This document shows positions 54,401-61,378 of a DNA stretch of 64,000 bases, piece by piece. The stretch comes from Candidatus Zhuqueibacterota bacterium. Lineage in GTDB: Bacteria > Zhuqueibacterota > Zhuqueibacteria > Residuimicrobiales > Krinioviventaceae. A program made the translations under genes and the position numbers. Numbering within the stretch: the first letter of the stretch is position 1; every line of letters begins with the position of its first letter. Below the pieces are notes generated by a model, which made no database searches, had not been told where the DNA came from, and saw only the letters and a program-made list of their open reading frames with translations. The stretch lies in assembly GCA_016934825.1 (NCBI GenBank), contig JAFGSB010000140.1:62001-126000 (forward strand). Direction: 5' to 3'.

Positions 54401-54652
54401 GGTTCGTTTCAAATTTGAAAGTTTATTTTTTAAAATGGGAGTTCTTGATCCGTTCATATGCAGACCGAGGAAACGTTGTTCCTCAACAATATTTACCCGG
54501 GGATCGTAACAGTCGGGCATACGCATACCTATGCGTGAAAGCATCTCCGTTTGTGCGGATGCACCCAAAGATAAAAATATAACGGCTAACAATATGAACA
54601 ATACCACAGGCAACGAGGATATGTTCGTTACTGTCTTATAAAAAAAATTCAT
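48461..54652 (-). CDS. sprA: Type IX secretion system translocon protein SprA
   Basis: 2063 residues, slightly shorter than the 2300-2500 of Flavobacterium SprA/Porphyromonas Sov but collinear in style. A signal peptide (to about residue 33, ..LSLGASA) precedes an opening EMLSRIGMRMPDCYDPR. Internal marks include SprA-type blocks with GRLRILNEGALTANSNLDISYESNQLFQIDKKTVMGARAEYG-like strands and DDFEATKRITPISI, then a large beta-barrel region with long polar inserts and C-terminal barrel strands. SprA forms the 36-strand outer-membrane channel through which T9SS cargo exits, gated by PorV and a plug. It starts a divergent pair with lptF across a 444-base gap. Confidence 0.93.
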   Translation of the reverse strand: MNFFYKTVTNISSLPVVLFILLAVIFLSLGASAQTEMLSRIGMRMPDCYDPRVNIVEEQRFLGLHMNGSRTPILKNKLSNLKRTVEIDSTGENINFTEKMGDLNFRLANFLPLDEYIRSRQSYKMQDMWIQTTVSKLEETSQGTRGSGGFRIDIPVEIKSKAFQKIFGGGTVGLDVSGEINIKGGFRNEKRSEVKSALNRGSDNSFKMEQTQRFRVQGHIGDKVTIGIDQDSERTFDFDNNIRLQYEGYEDEVIQSIEAGNITLSLPGTQFVTFGGKSNGLFGIKTAATIGNLKLTAIASQEKGEKKKLSLKGGASEEATRIEDYQYKRGIYYFISDVYRQNYLTRTADGNITYDPAHELSEFEVYKSGPNYQTIYTESVRGVAFVPVNDTTLTVADPDTNLSDRDHYKGNFIRLEKNVDYDIHEQLGYIRMRQRLSENEVLAIAYRDTSGVERGTLSIDPDSTKLIFIKMLKNKDPRPADNTWNLAWKNVYDFGRGTPKDGFEMRIFYKPPSGEPQETIEVGGKKMTYLQLFGLDKKNLAGDSTPDNLIDDNPALINFSTGEIFFPDLRPFDPVNEEVAKLLPKEYYAPALYDTTVQSVINAQSNFFIEVNSKKSSSEYSLGMNVIENSEEVTLNGSRLARGTDYTIDYFSGRLRILNEGALTANSNLDISYESNQLFQIDKKTVMGARAEYGLWDDSFIGMTFLYLNERTLDQKIRVGKGPMRNMVWDVNTSLSAEPFFLTRIANFLPFVDTRAPSTIKFEGEFAQIIPNPNTRNNENTDDNDGVAYIDDFEATKRITPISIVHQGWEYSSPPDGKYDYSIRTLESRGHLYFYTPYVPYPISDIWPNRDLNANVNQTQNILVLKFEPADSIADIKESWNGIQKALSSGYSNQTESKFLEIWVQGYDGTMHVDLGQISEDIIPNQKYDTEDKLTNGIRNGLLDEGEDIGLDGMRNGEPKAEAAGGDFWDLDFDGIKDWGEPYSNDDWSYNSQAPESDAKYLHVNGTEKNMNSNQLREPDTEDLNGNGDVDLSNNYFEYSFSLSRDHPDTMYISGKSIEKETGKDHGWRQYRIPLNATEPLMKKVGVPDMSLIEYMRIWVDGFEESEEHTIKIAEINLVGSDWKELGVSTPDKPETFDVDNDSTVTITVVNTHDNPEYKAPPGVQGEVDRITRVIAKEQSLVLKVEELQPGYTGIVQKTFYEAQDYIHYKTLKMFVYGKDTYGQHITQDSSKIEFFLRMGSDMNNYYEIRQPVYEGWKYNNIEVDLIALSQMKVTADTSYDDPENAGIKILYKDLGNGKSWIVKGKPALRNIRMLVAGVKNLGYNDLGGKAGSLAPFTGEVYMNELRLSNVKKDKGIAMRSRLDFTLADLVRFNAELNKRDADFHNVAERFGTGDNEMSGSFNTNVSLDKFLPAKLGLSLPVSFNYSKSESTPKYIPGTDIEVTDELPQATLDSIKSVNEKRGMSVSFGITSRSQNFFVKHILSQLKANYSRNESFRSDSRTEYGETIAESGSMTWGLAFGRNTYIRPFKWLGNSRFLTMLSDLKLYYAPQTITTSHSGSRNMNESMTRSGVLSENSSFILNRSYGFSMKIIEALSYDVKRTYIHDMRGVNADSFKTQLQDWKLGLLTSVDNNLQVKYSPKIFSWITTNLSYTAGFKYGFNRQQTLAPRSATQSRTMQANGNLNLGTLAKAIYRPGTGKGRSGRPPAGRPAPGANPEDNKQNENKKKINISVLGIFSGLLNLFEPFSINYNNRDNYTTYGIKSMPKRDFQFGLTKDPGVGLEDAITGGGGSSGTNFNRGSQSENITSSISSGLRFGRNFSFRLKYDNSSSLNANGKTTTGQRSESWLTLGKMDMMFPGWTASMSGLEKFPYVNKFFQRVSLDHNFSGRANQSFEIVNNKENLTKEDKDANFRPLIGITMSMKNGISMTVRYNKSEKTVFNRSISNSVKKTLSSDVSITANYSKRSDFRIPLPFLRNKRLKNNVDISLTFTSGGNRQEDSINDKPFVIKSETSKWLLKPDINYSFSDRVKGGMFFEIGKTHNKMLGDTSYKEFGINVNIAIRGN

Positions 54653-55096
54653 TAACTTTCAGGCGAGTCTTATAGTTAAGCAATATCACACAATTCTTAT
54701 TTTTTTAATAACTTACCGTAACCAACTATTTTCTATAATTCTCTCCCTTTAGTTAATTCAAATACCAATGCAGAATTAAAAATATGAAACCCCATAAGAA
54801 GCATAGTTGCCTGCGATAGAAATAATTCTGTCACGTTTACAAATTTTAATATTATAAATTGTAATGCTCAGCATAATTTCTTATATTTTATCGTTTTGTG
54901 ATTAAAAAAAGTTCCAATTAATTTAATAAATTTTATATATTCATGGTATATTTTTATTCAATTTAACCGGGTTTTTCCGGGCATTAATGATAAAATATAT
55001 GGATTTTTTAACATGATTCAAACAATTTATTTATAATTATCCGATAGAATCCGGTTGATTTCAAACACTTGCGGTTTTCTTTTTAAAGGTTAGAAT
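54653..55096. other. 444-base divergent intergenic region
   Basis: Very AT-rich, no gene and no tRNA seen. It must carry promoters for sprA (minus) and lptF (plus), but no -35/-10 pair stood out. A short CCGGG-TTTTT-CCGGG direct repeat is near 54970. Confidence 0.4.
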
Positions 55097-56539
55097 TTGT
55101 TTACTTTATGGCGTTACATAATTAAAGAGCATATCAGCCCATTTATATTTGCTATAAGCGTGATTACACTGGTCTTCCTGTTGAATTTGGTATTTCGCGA
55201 ATTAGGGCGAATATTAAGCAAAGGACTCGGATTCAGCCTCATCCTTGAGTTCTTTTTCCTGAACATGGCCTGGATTATTGCCCTGGCTGTGCCGATGGCC
55301 GTACTGGTCGCAACTTTGATGGCATTTGGACGGCTATCCGGGGACAGTGAAATTACCGCGATGAAAGCAGGCGGCGTCGGCATTCTGCATATGATTTTTC
55401 CGGTACTGGTCGTTTCCTTTTTTTTGGCCGGGTTCCTGGTGTGGTTCAATAATCATGTTTTACCGGATTTTAACCATCGCACCAGGTTACTTGCTTCCGA
55501 TATAGCCCGAAAACGCCCCACCATTAATCTGGAATCCGGAGTGGTAATGAAGGATATTCCGAATATTAATATTCTTGTACAGAAAATAAATGAGGCCCCC
55601 GACACGTCCTATGTGGAAACAGTATTTATTGAGGATAACAGAACGCAAAATAAAAGTAAATATATCTTTGCCAAAAAAGGAAAGATATATACCGATCCCA
55701 ATACCGGATATTTATTTCTGACATTGTATGAGGGTGAAATGCACGAATTGGACCTGGAAAAAATGGAACAATATACACGCCTAAGTTTCCCGGAACAAAA
55801 ATTATCGATACGGGTTCCAAATATGACGCTGGAACGAAGTGATAGTGAATACCGGGGCGACCGGGAAAAAAGTGCGCAAATGATGCGGGAGGAAGTGATA
55901 GAAAACAAAAAATTATTAAAAGAGCGTTATCAGAGAATCGATCAATTGATAACTATGTATTTTGACCGTCATTTACCCCTGACAACCCCTGCGGCAATGG
56001 AAAAAAACAATAATCGGGCAGAAAGAGAAATTTTTAAGGATATATCAAAATCAAGGGAGCGTGTCAGACAAAAATATATTGAAAAACTCCGGCAGGATAA
56101 TCTCCGCACGTTGCAGCAGGTGACCGCGGAATTGAACATAATCAAAAATTATGACCGAGCAAATTATACATTAATGGTTGAGGTGCATAAAAAATATTCC
56201 ATACCTTTTGCCTGTATTGTATTTGTTTTGATCGGCGCGCCGCTGGGTATAATGTCCCGAAAAGGGAATCTGGCAGTGGCCGGCGGGATCAGTTTCGGCT
56301 TTTTCCTGCTCTACTGGGCTTCGCTGATCGCCGGGGAGGAACTGGCGGACAACCAGTTCATCAGTCCTTTTATTGCCATGTGGCTTGCGGATATTATTGT
56401 CGGAATTGGCGGTATTTACCTCGTAATACATTCAATCCATGAATCCACTTTTATTAACTGGACATCCATTCAGGACTTTTTTAAAAAAATCCCTCTCCTG
56501 TTTAAAAATAAAACAAAATTTTATGAAAATATTAGATAA
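55097..56539 (+). CDS. lptF: LptF/LptG-family lipopolysaccharide export permease
   Basis: 480 residues from a TTG preceded by AAAGG at seven bases. Three N-terminal transmembrane helices (SPFIFAISVITLVFLLNLVF, LEFFFLNMAWIIALAVPMAVLVA.., HMIFPVLVVSFFLAGFLVWF), a large periplasmic beta-jellyroll and helical insert (about 130-370), and three C-terminal helices (FACIVFVLIGAPLGI, GISFGFFLLYWASLIAG, MWLADIIVGIGGIYLV). The permease extracts LPS from the inner membrane with LptB. E. coli LptF/LptG are about 360 residues, so the insert adds about 120, including a charged helical stretch. Which of LptF or LptG it is cannot be decided; the label follows gene order. Confidence 0.88.
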   Translation: MFTLWRYIIKEHISPFIFAISVITLVFLLNLVFRELGRILSKGLGFSLILEFFFLNMAWIIALAVPMAVLVATLMAFGRLSGDSEITAMKAGGVGILHMIFPVLVVSFFLAGFLVWFNNHVLPDFNHRTRLLASDIARKRPTINLESGVVMKDIPNINILVQKINEAPDTSYVETVFIEDNRTQNKSKYIFAKKGKIYTDPNTGYLFLTLYEGEMHELDLEKMEQYTRLSFPEQKLSIRVPNMTLERSDSEYRGDREKSAQMMREEVIENKKLLKERYQRIDQLITMYFDRHLPLTTPAAMEKNNNRAEREIFKDISKSRERVRQKYIEKLRQDNLRTLQQVTAELNIIKNYDRANYTLMVEVHKKYSIPFACIVFVLIGAPLGIMSRKGNLAVAGGISFGFFLLYWASLIAGEELADNQFISPFIAMWLADIIVGIGGIYLVIHSIHESTFINWTSIQDFFKKIPLLFKNKTKFYENIR

Positions 56540-57599
56540 ATACATATCCAAAAAGTTTTTAGGCGTTGTCATATTTGCACTCATTGCATTTATTTCAATT
56601 TTTATTGTTGTCGATCTGGTTGAAAAACTGGATACTTTTATCAAACATGATGTCCCTAATTTTATCGTTTTTAAATTTTATCTTTATTCCATGCCCTTTA
56701 TAATCGTTATCACCCTGCCGGTGGCCATGCTATTGGCAAGTCTGTTCAGTATGGGCAACCTGGCGCGACGGAACGAGATCATCGCCATGAAATCATCTGG
56801 GTTGTCATTGTATCGTATTTTGTTGCCCCTGTTAATTATTTCATTTATTATCAGTACGGGCGCCCTGGTATTCGGAGAATATATAGTGCCCGGCGCCAGT
56901 GAAAAAAAAGAATTTATTACAGATGAGTTCCTTGAAAAAGAAAAAGAAAGCTGGCGAAAAAGAATAAACAACCTGTACATGCAGGATGATCAGGGCAGAC
57001 GTATAAGTATGCGGTATTTTCACGCGACCAAAGAGACAGGCTACGGAGTCAGTATTAAAAAATTTAGAGACCAGGATCTCGTTTTTCGTATAGATGCCAG
57101 AAAGATGGTATGGGAAGACAGCATCTGGGTACTCTATGACGGCTATGAGCGCACCTTTATCAATGAAATTGAAACGGCCGTTTCTTTCACGCAAAAAACA
57201 TTACACGACGAAAACCTGACGCCCAAAGATTTTTCCAAAGTGCTGAAAAGAGCTGAAGAAATGTCTTACAAGGAATTAAAAGCTTTTATTCAGGAAGTCA
57301 AAACAAATGGCGGCAACCCCGATCAATGGCTGGTAGATCTGAATCTTAAAGTCTCAGTACCCTTTGCCAGTTTTATCATCGTGCTGTTTGGCGCGCCGTT
57401 ATCTTCACGAAAACGCCGCGGCGGCGCAATGACCGGCTTTGGTATCAGCCTGGCGATTTGTTTTGTTTATTTCGGGATCGTGAAAACTTTTCAGGCCATG
57501 GGACATAACGGTCATATTCAGCCATTTCTTGCCGCCTGGATCGCAAATTTTATCTTTGGTTTTGGCGGAATAATAGCCCTTTATAAAGCGCCCAAATAA
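56523..57599 (+). CDS. lptG: LptF/LptG-family lipopolysaccharide export permease
   Basis: 358 residues from the ATG at 56523, inside the end of the previous gene (17-base overlap), where the first membrane helix begins (MKILDKYISKKFLGVVIFALIAFISIFIVV); an upstream in-frame ATG would add a charged leader. Six transmembrane helices with the family arrangement (MLLASLFSMGNLARRNEIIAMKSSG, then ..FIIVLFGAPLSSRKRRGGAMTGFGIS and ..IANFIFGFGGIIALYKAPK). Normal length for the family. Translationally coupled to lptF, forming the LptFG permease pair. No convincing terminator in the 13 bases before the convergent next gene. Confidence 0.9.
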   Translation: MKILDKYISKKFLGVVIFALIAFISIFIVVDLVEKLDTFIKHDVPNFIVFKFYLYSMPFIIVITLPVAMLLASLFSMGNLARRNEIIAMKSSGLSLYRILLPLLIISFIISTGALVFGEYIVPGASEKKEFITDEFLEKEKESWRKRINNLYMQDDQGRRISMRYFHATKETGYGVSIKKFRDQDLVFRIDARKMVWEDSIWVLYDGYERTFINEIETAVSFTQKTLHDENLTPKDFSKVLKRAEEMSYKELKAFIQEVKTNGGNPDQWLVDLNLKVSVPFASFIIVLFGAPLSSRKRRGGAMTGFGISLAICFVYFGIVKTFQAMGHNGHIQPFLAAWIANFIFGFGGIIALYKAPK

Positions 57600-57612
57600 T
57601 TTTTATCCGATA

Positions 57613-58635
57613 TTAATAAAGACGTGACAATAATCTCTGTATGTTTTCCAGCTCGAGCAGTGAATCCGAATCCGACATATAATTTACTTTTCCCCCGCTT
57701 TTCGCCTGGTAAAAAACGGCATTCAAAAAATCTATCATTTCTTCCTTACTGATTAAAGGCTCGTATTCATAAATACGGTTGCGCCGGTTGGTTGGGCTCA
57801 TCTCGATACCGCTTTCACCTGTCAGGCCGAAAAATGTAAATTCATTCCGTGGAGACTTTATTTTTCTTTTTAACAAACCCCTGTCCGCCAGGTTTTCCAG
57901 AATATTATTCAGGTCGGCTGCCGTGATTTTAATACTGGTATCAAAACTTGCATAAATGCTTTGGTCCGTGGCCCGCTTTTTCTGCCAGATGATTTTTAAA
58001 GCTTCCAATTGCTTTTCACTGGGCAAAAAATCCATTCTCACCGGTTTATCCTCATCACGATCACCCAGCTTATCCCTGATAAAATTTGCTCCGTCATTCA
58101 ACAACTTTGGTATCGAAACGGTTGGCTTTGGGTAACCCATGCTTTTCTGATAAATTCTGTCCTCGACATTATCATAATTCTGTGTTCCTCCTTGAAGCTT
58201 TTTAAAGAGCCACAATGAATCGGGTAGAAAAAGACTGTCATTCTGGTGTACGGTATGGATTACTGATTTATCATATTCCGGTTTGGATAAAAATACAGTA
58301 TCGATAAGAAATAACCGGTTATGAGTAATCGGCCTTAAAGTGTCTTCGAGGATTTTACTGGCGGCAACTAAACTGTCCGGAGGTTTAAGTTCAATAAACT
58401 TTGAGGGTATATCCTCTTTATTTTCCATATTTATTTTGGGTTCTGTTTTTATATAATCAGGCCGCCCTGAGATTTCCGGGCGCTTTTCGGTGTCCAGGAC
58501 CACTTCCGGATCTTCTTCCAATATAAAATAAATAACTTCCCGGCCGGGTTCACCCACGTTAATATTCATGAATATAACCGTTAACAATGTATGTATAAAA
58601 AGTGATAAAAAAATCCAGGGGGCAAGGGATTTCAT
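57613..58635 (-). CDS. Membrane-anchored protein with BlaI-like winged-helix domain
   Basis: 340 residues. A single N-terminal membrane helix (about 8-26, IFLSLFIHTLLTVIFMNI) has the TonB/ExbD-like character; then a polar region (about 35-200) with no motif, and at about 204-270 a BlaI/MecI-like winged helix (LPSEKQLEALKIIWQKKRATDQSIYASFDTSIKITAADLNNILENLADRGLLKRKIKSPRNEFTF..). The topology would put the winged helix outside the inner membrane if the N-terminus is inside, which is odd for a DNA-binding fold; it may serve protein interaction. Function unknown. It converges with lptG and is divergent from cutA. Confidence 0.65.
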   Translation of the reverse strand: MKSLAPWIFLSLFIHTLLTVIFMNINVGEPGREVIYFILEEDPEVVLDTEKRPEISGRPDYIKTEPKINMENKEDIPSKFIELKPPDSLVAASKILEDTLRPITHNRLFLIDTVFLSKPEYDKSVIHTVHQNDSLFLPDSLWLFKKLQGGTQNYDNVEDRIYQKSMGYPKPTVSIPKLLNDGANFIRDKLGDRDEDKPVRMDFLPSEKQLEALKIIWQKKRATDQSIYASFDTSIKITAADLNNILENLADRGLLKRKIKSPRNEFTFFGLTGESGIEMSPTNRRNRIYEYEPLISKEEMIDFLNAVFYQAKSGGKVNYMSDSDSLLELENIQRLLSRLY

Positions 58636-58898
58636 TGAATTGTCTCTTGATCATTATGAGTTTATTTATTCAATGTTTAAAAAGCGGCCAGGTTCCTGCA
58701 TTGAAAAAAAAAGTCCTTTATTCGACATTGACAAATCGCTTGATTTTTTATCATTTTAAATCTATTTTAACAAGATATAAATATATATCAGATTTTATCA
58801 ATATATTATTTTTCGCATTTCGGAATAATTAATTGTATATTAAGAATCATCGGTAATAATTCATTTTCAAAATCAGCTTAATTATATAAAAGGAAAAT

Positions 58899-59216
58899 AT
58901 GGAAGCGTTTATTATTGTACTGACTACATTCGGTTCAAAAGAAGAAGCGCAAAAAGTTACTGACAAGCTTTTAAAAGCCCGGCTCATTGCCTGTGCGAAT
59001 ATAATTGATAAAGTGGATTCCTTTTTTCACTGGCAGGGCAAAATTGAAAACGAACAGGAAGCTATCGCCATTTTAAAAACGCAAAAAAAACATCTGGATG
59101 AATTGTTCGAATGGATACAGACGCATCATTCATATAGCGTTCCGGAAATATTAGCCCTGCCGATTGTTCGAGGTTCCAGTGATTATCTTGCCTGGATAAA
59201 AGAGGAAACCTCCTGA
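58899..59216 (+). CDS. cutA: Divalent-cation tolerance protein CutA
   Basis: 105 residues, family length. The pattern ALIVLTTFGSKEEAQKVTDKLLKARLIACANIIDKVDSFFHWQGKIENEQEAIAILKTQ and the C-terminal HSYSVPEILALPIVRGSSDYLAWI is diagnostic (the family start here is MEAFIIVLTTFG). CutA forms a trimer with a ferredoxin-like fold and is implicated in metal tolerance. An AAAAGGA site precedes the ATG. Cytoplasmic; no operon partner is visible. Confidence 0.95.
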   Translation: MEAFIIVLTTFGSKEEAQKVTDKLLKARLIACANIIDKVDSFFHWQGKIENEQEAIAILKTQKKHLDELFEWIQTHHSYSVPEILALPIVRGSSDYLAWIKEETS

Positions 59217-59337
59217 GAATTGAAACATTTAATCCTTTGGTACAGTATCTATATTTTAACCGGAATCAAAATCGGAATCCGGTTGTCTAATATTTTAATT
59301 ACGTATCACTTTTGGAATTACCCGGACCTAAAACAAT

Positions 59338-60267
59338 TTGTTTCAAAAGCATCCTTATAAAACGACATTCGTTATATCAATAATTATACATCTTTTATTA
59401 TTATTGATTTACAGGCCTATAACGGGTATAGCGAATCTGTTCCCGCAACCGGTAACTCAAGACGCGGAAATCGAACCGCTTGTGTTTGAATTTGAAGAAC
59501 CCAGAGAACTGGTGGAAACCCCCGAAGAAGCGAGAGTAGAAAAACCCCCGGATAATGCTCAATTCTATTCGGATAAAAATGCCAGGGCTCAGGATCTGAT
59601 TGCTGCAAACGATCTGCCTTCCGGGCTTTCTTTTAGTGAAGGACAAACCGATTATAAAATTTTCGCCGGGGGAGGTGTGGCAGGCGAACAAATGGAAGCC
59701 CCGCAAAACGAACAACAGCAACAGGAAGACGGCCGGGAAAACAACAATTCGGAACAGTCTGAAAATCAATACAAAATTGAAAATGGTGATCTGCAAATTT
59801 CTCAACAGCAACAGGTATCCCCATATCAAAGACAACGTTTCAGTAAAGATTTGCTATACGGACGTAAGACGAATAGAAATTTGGGTGAAAATAATTTCAC
59901 GGATGACGTAAACTGGAACAATCAGGAATCCAGCGCGGAAGACGCAGGCGGTATTTCTCTCAGCACCTATGAGTGGAATTATGCCCCGTATTTATTGTAC
60001 CTGAAAAGACGGGTACGGGATCATGTTTACCCGCCGGCGGCGTTTTATCAATTGGGCGTTATTAACGGTGAAGTGATATTAAAATTTACCATCTTTAAAA
60101 ACGGTTCAATAACCGACCCGCAACTCATCACCAATAAAGGACACGATTCATTTATCTCGACAAGTATTAACGCAATAAAAGCCTCCAGTCCGTTTAAATA
60201 TTTACCCGATGATTTCCCTGAAAAAGAATTGGAAATAATCTGGACTTTTGTATATTCAATTTATTGA
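59338..60267 (+). CDS. TonB-family energy transducer
   Basis: 309 residues from a TTG (no ATG nearby). An N-terminal membrane helix (about 8-26, TTFVISIIIHLLLLLIYRP), a polar Glu/Pro- and Gln/Asn-rich spacer (about 45-200), and a C-terminal TonB domain (about 215-305): YLLYLKRRVRDHVYPPAAFYQLGVINGEVILKFTIFKNGSITDPQLI.. It transmits the proton-motive force from ExbBD to outer-membrane receptors. Fits in an operon with exbB and exbD. The spacer is Gln-rich rather than Pro-Lys-rich as in E. coli TonB. Confidence 0.9.
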   Translation: MFQKHPYKTTFVISIIIHLLLLLIYRPITGIANLFPQPVTQDAEIEPLVFEFEEPRELVETPEEARVEKPPDNAQFYSDKNARAQDLIAANDLPSGLSFSEGQTDYKIFAGGGVAGEQMEAPQNEQQQQEDGRENNNSEQSENQYKIENGDLQISQQQQVSPYQRQRFSKDLLYGRKTNRNLGENNFTDDVNWNNQESSAEDAGGISLSTYEWNYAPYLLYLKRRVRDHVYPPAAFYQLGVINGEVILKFTIFKNGSITDPQLITNKGHDSFISTSINAIKASSPFKYLPDDFPEKELEIIWTFVYSIY

Positions 60268-60308
60268 TAAAATTCATTTTATGATTAGCAGAACAGGAAA
60301 AGGTTTTT

Positions 60309-60929
60309 ATGAGTGAAGCAATTACTTATTTATCTAAAGGCGGAATAATGATGATTCCGCTTTTATTATGTTCAATTATCGGTCTTATGATTGTCATTGA
60401 AAAAATGATCAGTTTGCGCCGGGACAAAATTCTTATACCTGAAATTATATCCGTCGTGGACTCTATAAACAGCAATCAGGATATAAAACTGGCGACAACG
60501 ATTTGTCAAAAAAACAAGGGGCCCCTTCCCAACATTATTTTGACGGGTTTGCATAACCAGCTTCTTCCCATGGAAGATATAAAAGAAATTATCAATGATG
60601 AGGGCCGCCAGCAGGTCAGGATTCTGGAAAGAGGGCTGCCCGTACTTGAAACGATCGCCGGAGTTTCGCCCTTGCTGGGTTTACTGGGTACCGTACTGGG
60701 TATGATCAGGGTTTTTAACGACATCATGATCCACGGTACCGGTAATGCGGACAAGCTGGCCGGCGGAATTTCCGAGGCATTAATTACAACGGCAACCGGT
60801 TTGTTTATTGGTATCCCTATGCTTATCGCTTTTAATTATTTTACAGACCGGGCGGAAAATTTTATCATGGATATTGAAAAATATTCTACACGATTACTGC
60901 AAAAAATAAATACCATCAATAACTCCTGA
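60309..60929 (+). CDS. exbB: ExbB/TolQ/MotA-type proton channel protein
   Basis: 206 residues with three transmembrane helices (about 16-32, 115-135 and 155-175): PLLLCSIIGLMIVIEKM, IAGVSPLLGLLGTVLGMIRVF and the ATGLFIGIPMLIAFNYF segment. These are the ExbB/TolQ signatures. It forms the pentameric proton channel with ExbD in the inner membrane. A start site AAAGG at a good distance is visible. It follows the TonB gene by 41 bases. Confidence 0.92.
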   Translation: MSEAITYLSKGGIMMIPLLLCSIIGLMIVIEKMISLRRDKILIPEIISVVDSINSNQDIKLATTICQKNKGPLPNIILTGLHNQLLPMEDIKEIINDEGRQQVRILERGLPVLETIAGVSPLLGLLGTVLGMIRVFNDIMIHGTGNADKLAGGISEALITTATGLFIGIPMLIAFNYFTDRAENFIMDIEKYSTRLLQKINTINNS

Positions 60930-60957
60930 AACGATCTTATTCATTCAATTTAAAAAT

Positions 60958-61362
60958 ATGCAATTTAAAGAGAAAAAAAAGAAATCTGTGGGCATCAACA
61001 TTACCAGTTTGATTGACGTAATGTTCATTCTGTTGATATTTTTTATGGTCTCCTCAAGTTTTATTGAACAATCGGGCATGAAACTGGAACTGCCCACTGT
61101 GAAAAGTCAGGAAGTCGCTCGGATTGAAAATCTGCTGATGTTTGTCTCAAAAGACGGCGATATCAAAATCGGTCAAAAATCCGTGCCAATGGACAGTCTG
61201 GCTTTTGAAATCGAAAGACTTGTACCGGAGATGAAAGAAAAAACCCTCATCTTAAAAGCGGACAAGGCAACGGAACACGGATTAATAATACAAATTATGG
61301 ATATCGCCAAAAGATCTGGATTGAAAAAAATTGTTATCGGCACACAATTTGAAGATTTATAA
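60958..61362 (+). CDS. exbD: ExbD/TolR-family biopolymer transport protein
   Basis: 134 residues. A short basic N-terminus, then a membrane helix with the conserved Asp (ITSLIDVMFILLIFFMVSSSF, Asp near residue 20) through which protons pass, and a periplasmic C-terminal domain. The Asp and the family pattern are intact. Works with the ExbB-like protein just upstream. The next gene begins 17 bases later, but is of a different kind (a glycosidase) and may not be in the same functional unit. Confidence 0.92.
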   Translation: MQFKEKKKKSVGINITSLIDVMFILLIFFMVSSSFIEQSGMKLELPTVKSQEVARIENLLMFVSKDGDIKIGQKSVPMDSLAFEIERLVPEMKEKTLILKADKATEHGLIIQIMDIAKRSGLKKIVIGTQFEDL

Positions 61363-61378
61363 GAATCCAAAATTAAAA

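Noticed and set aside
58568-58832. Short plus-strand frames between the BlaI-like gene and cutA
   Set aside because: AT-rich, no ribosome-binding site, and partly antisense to a better gene.
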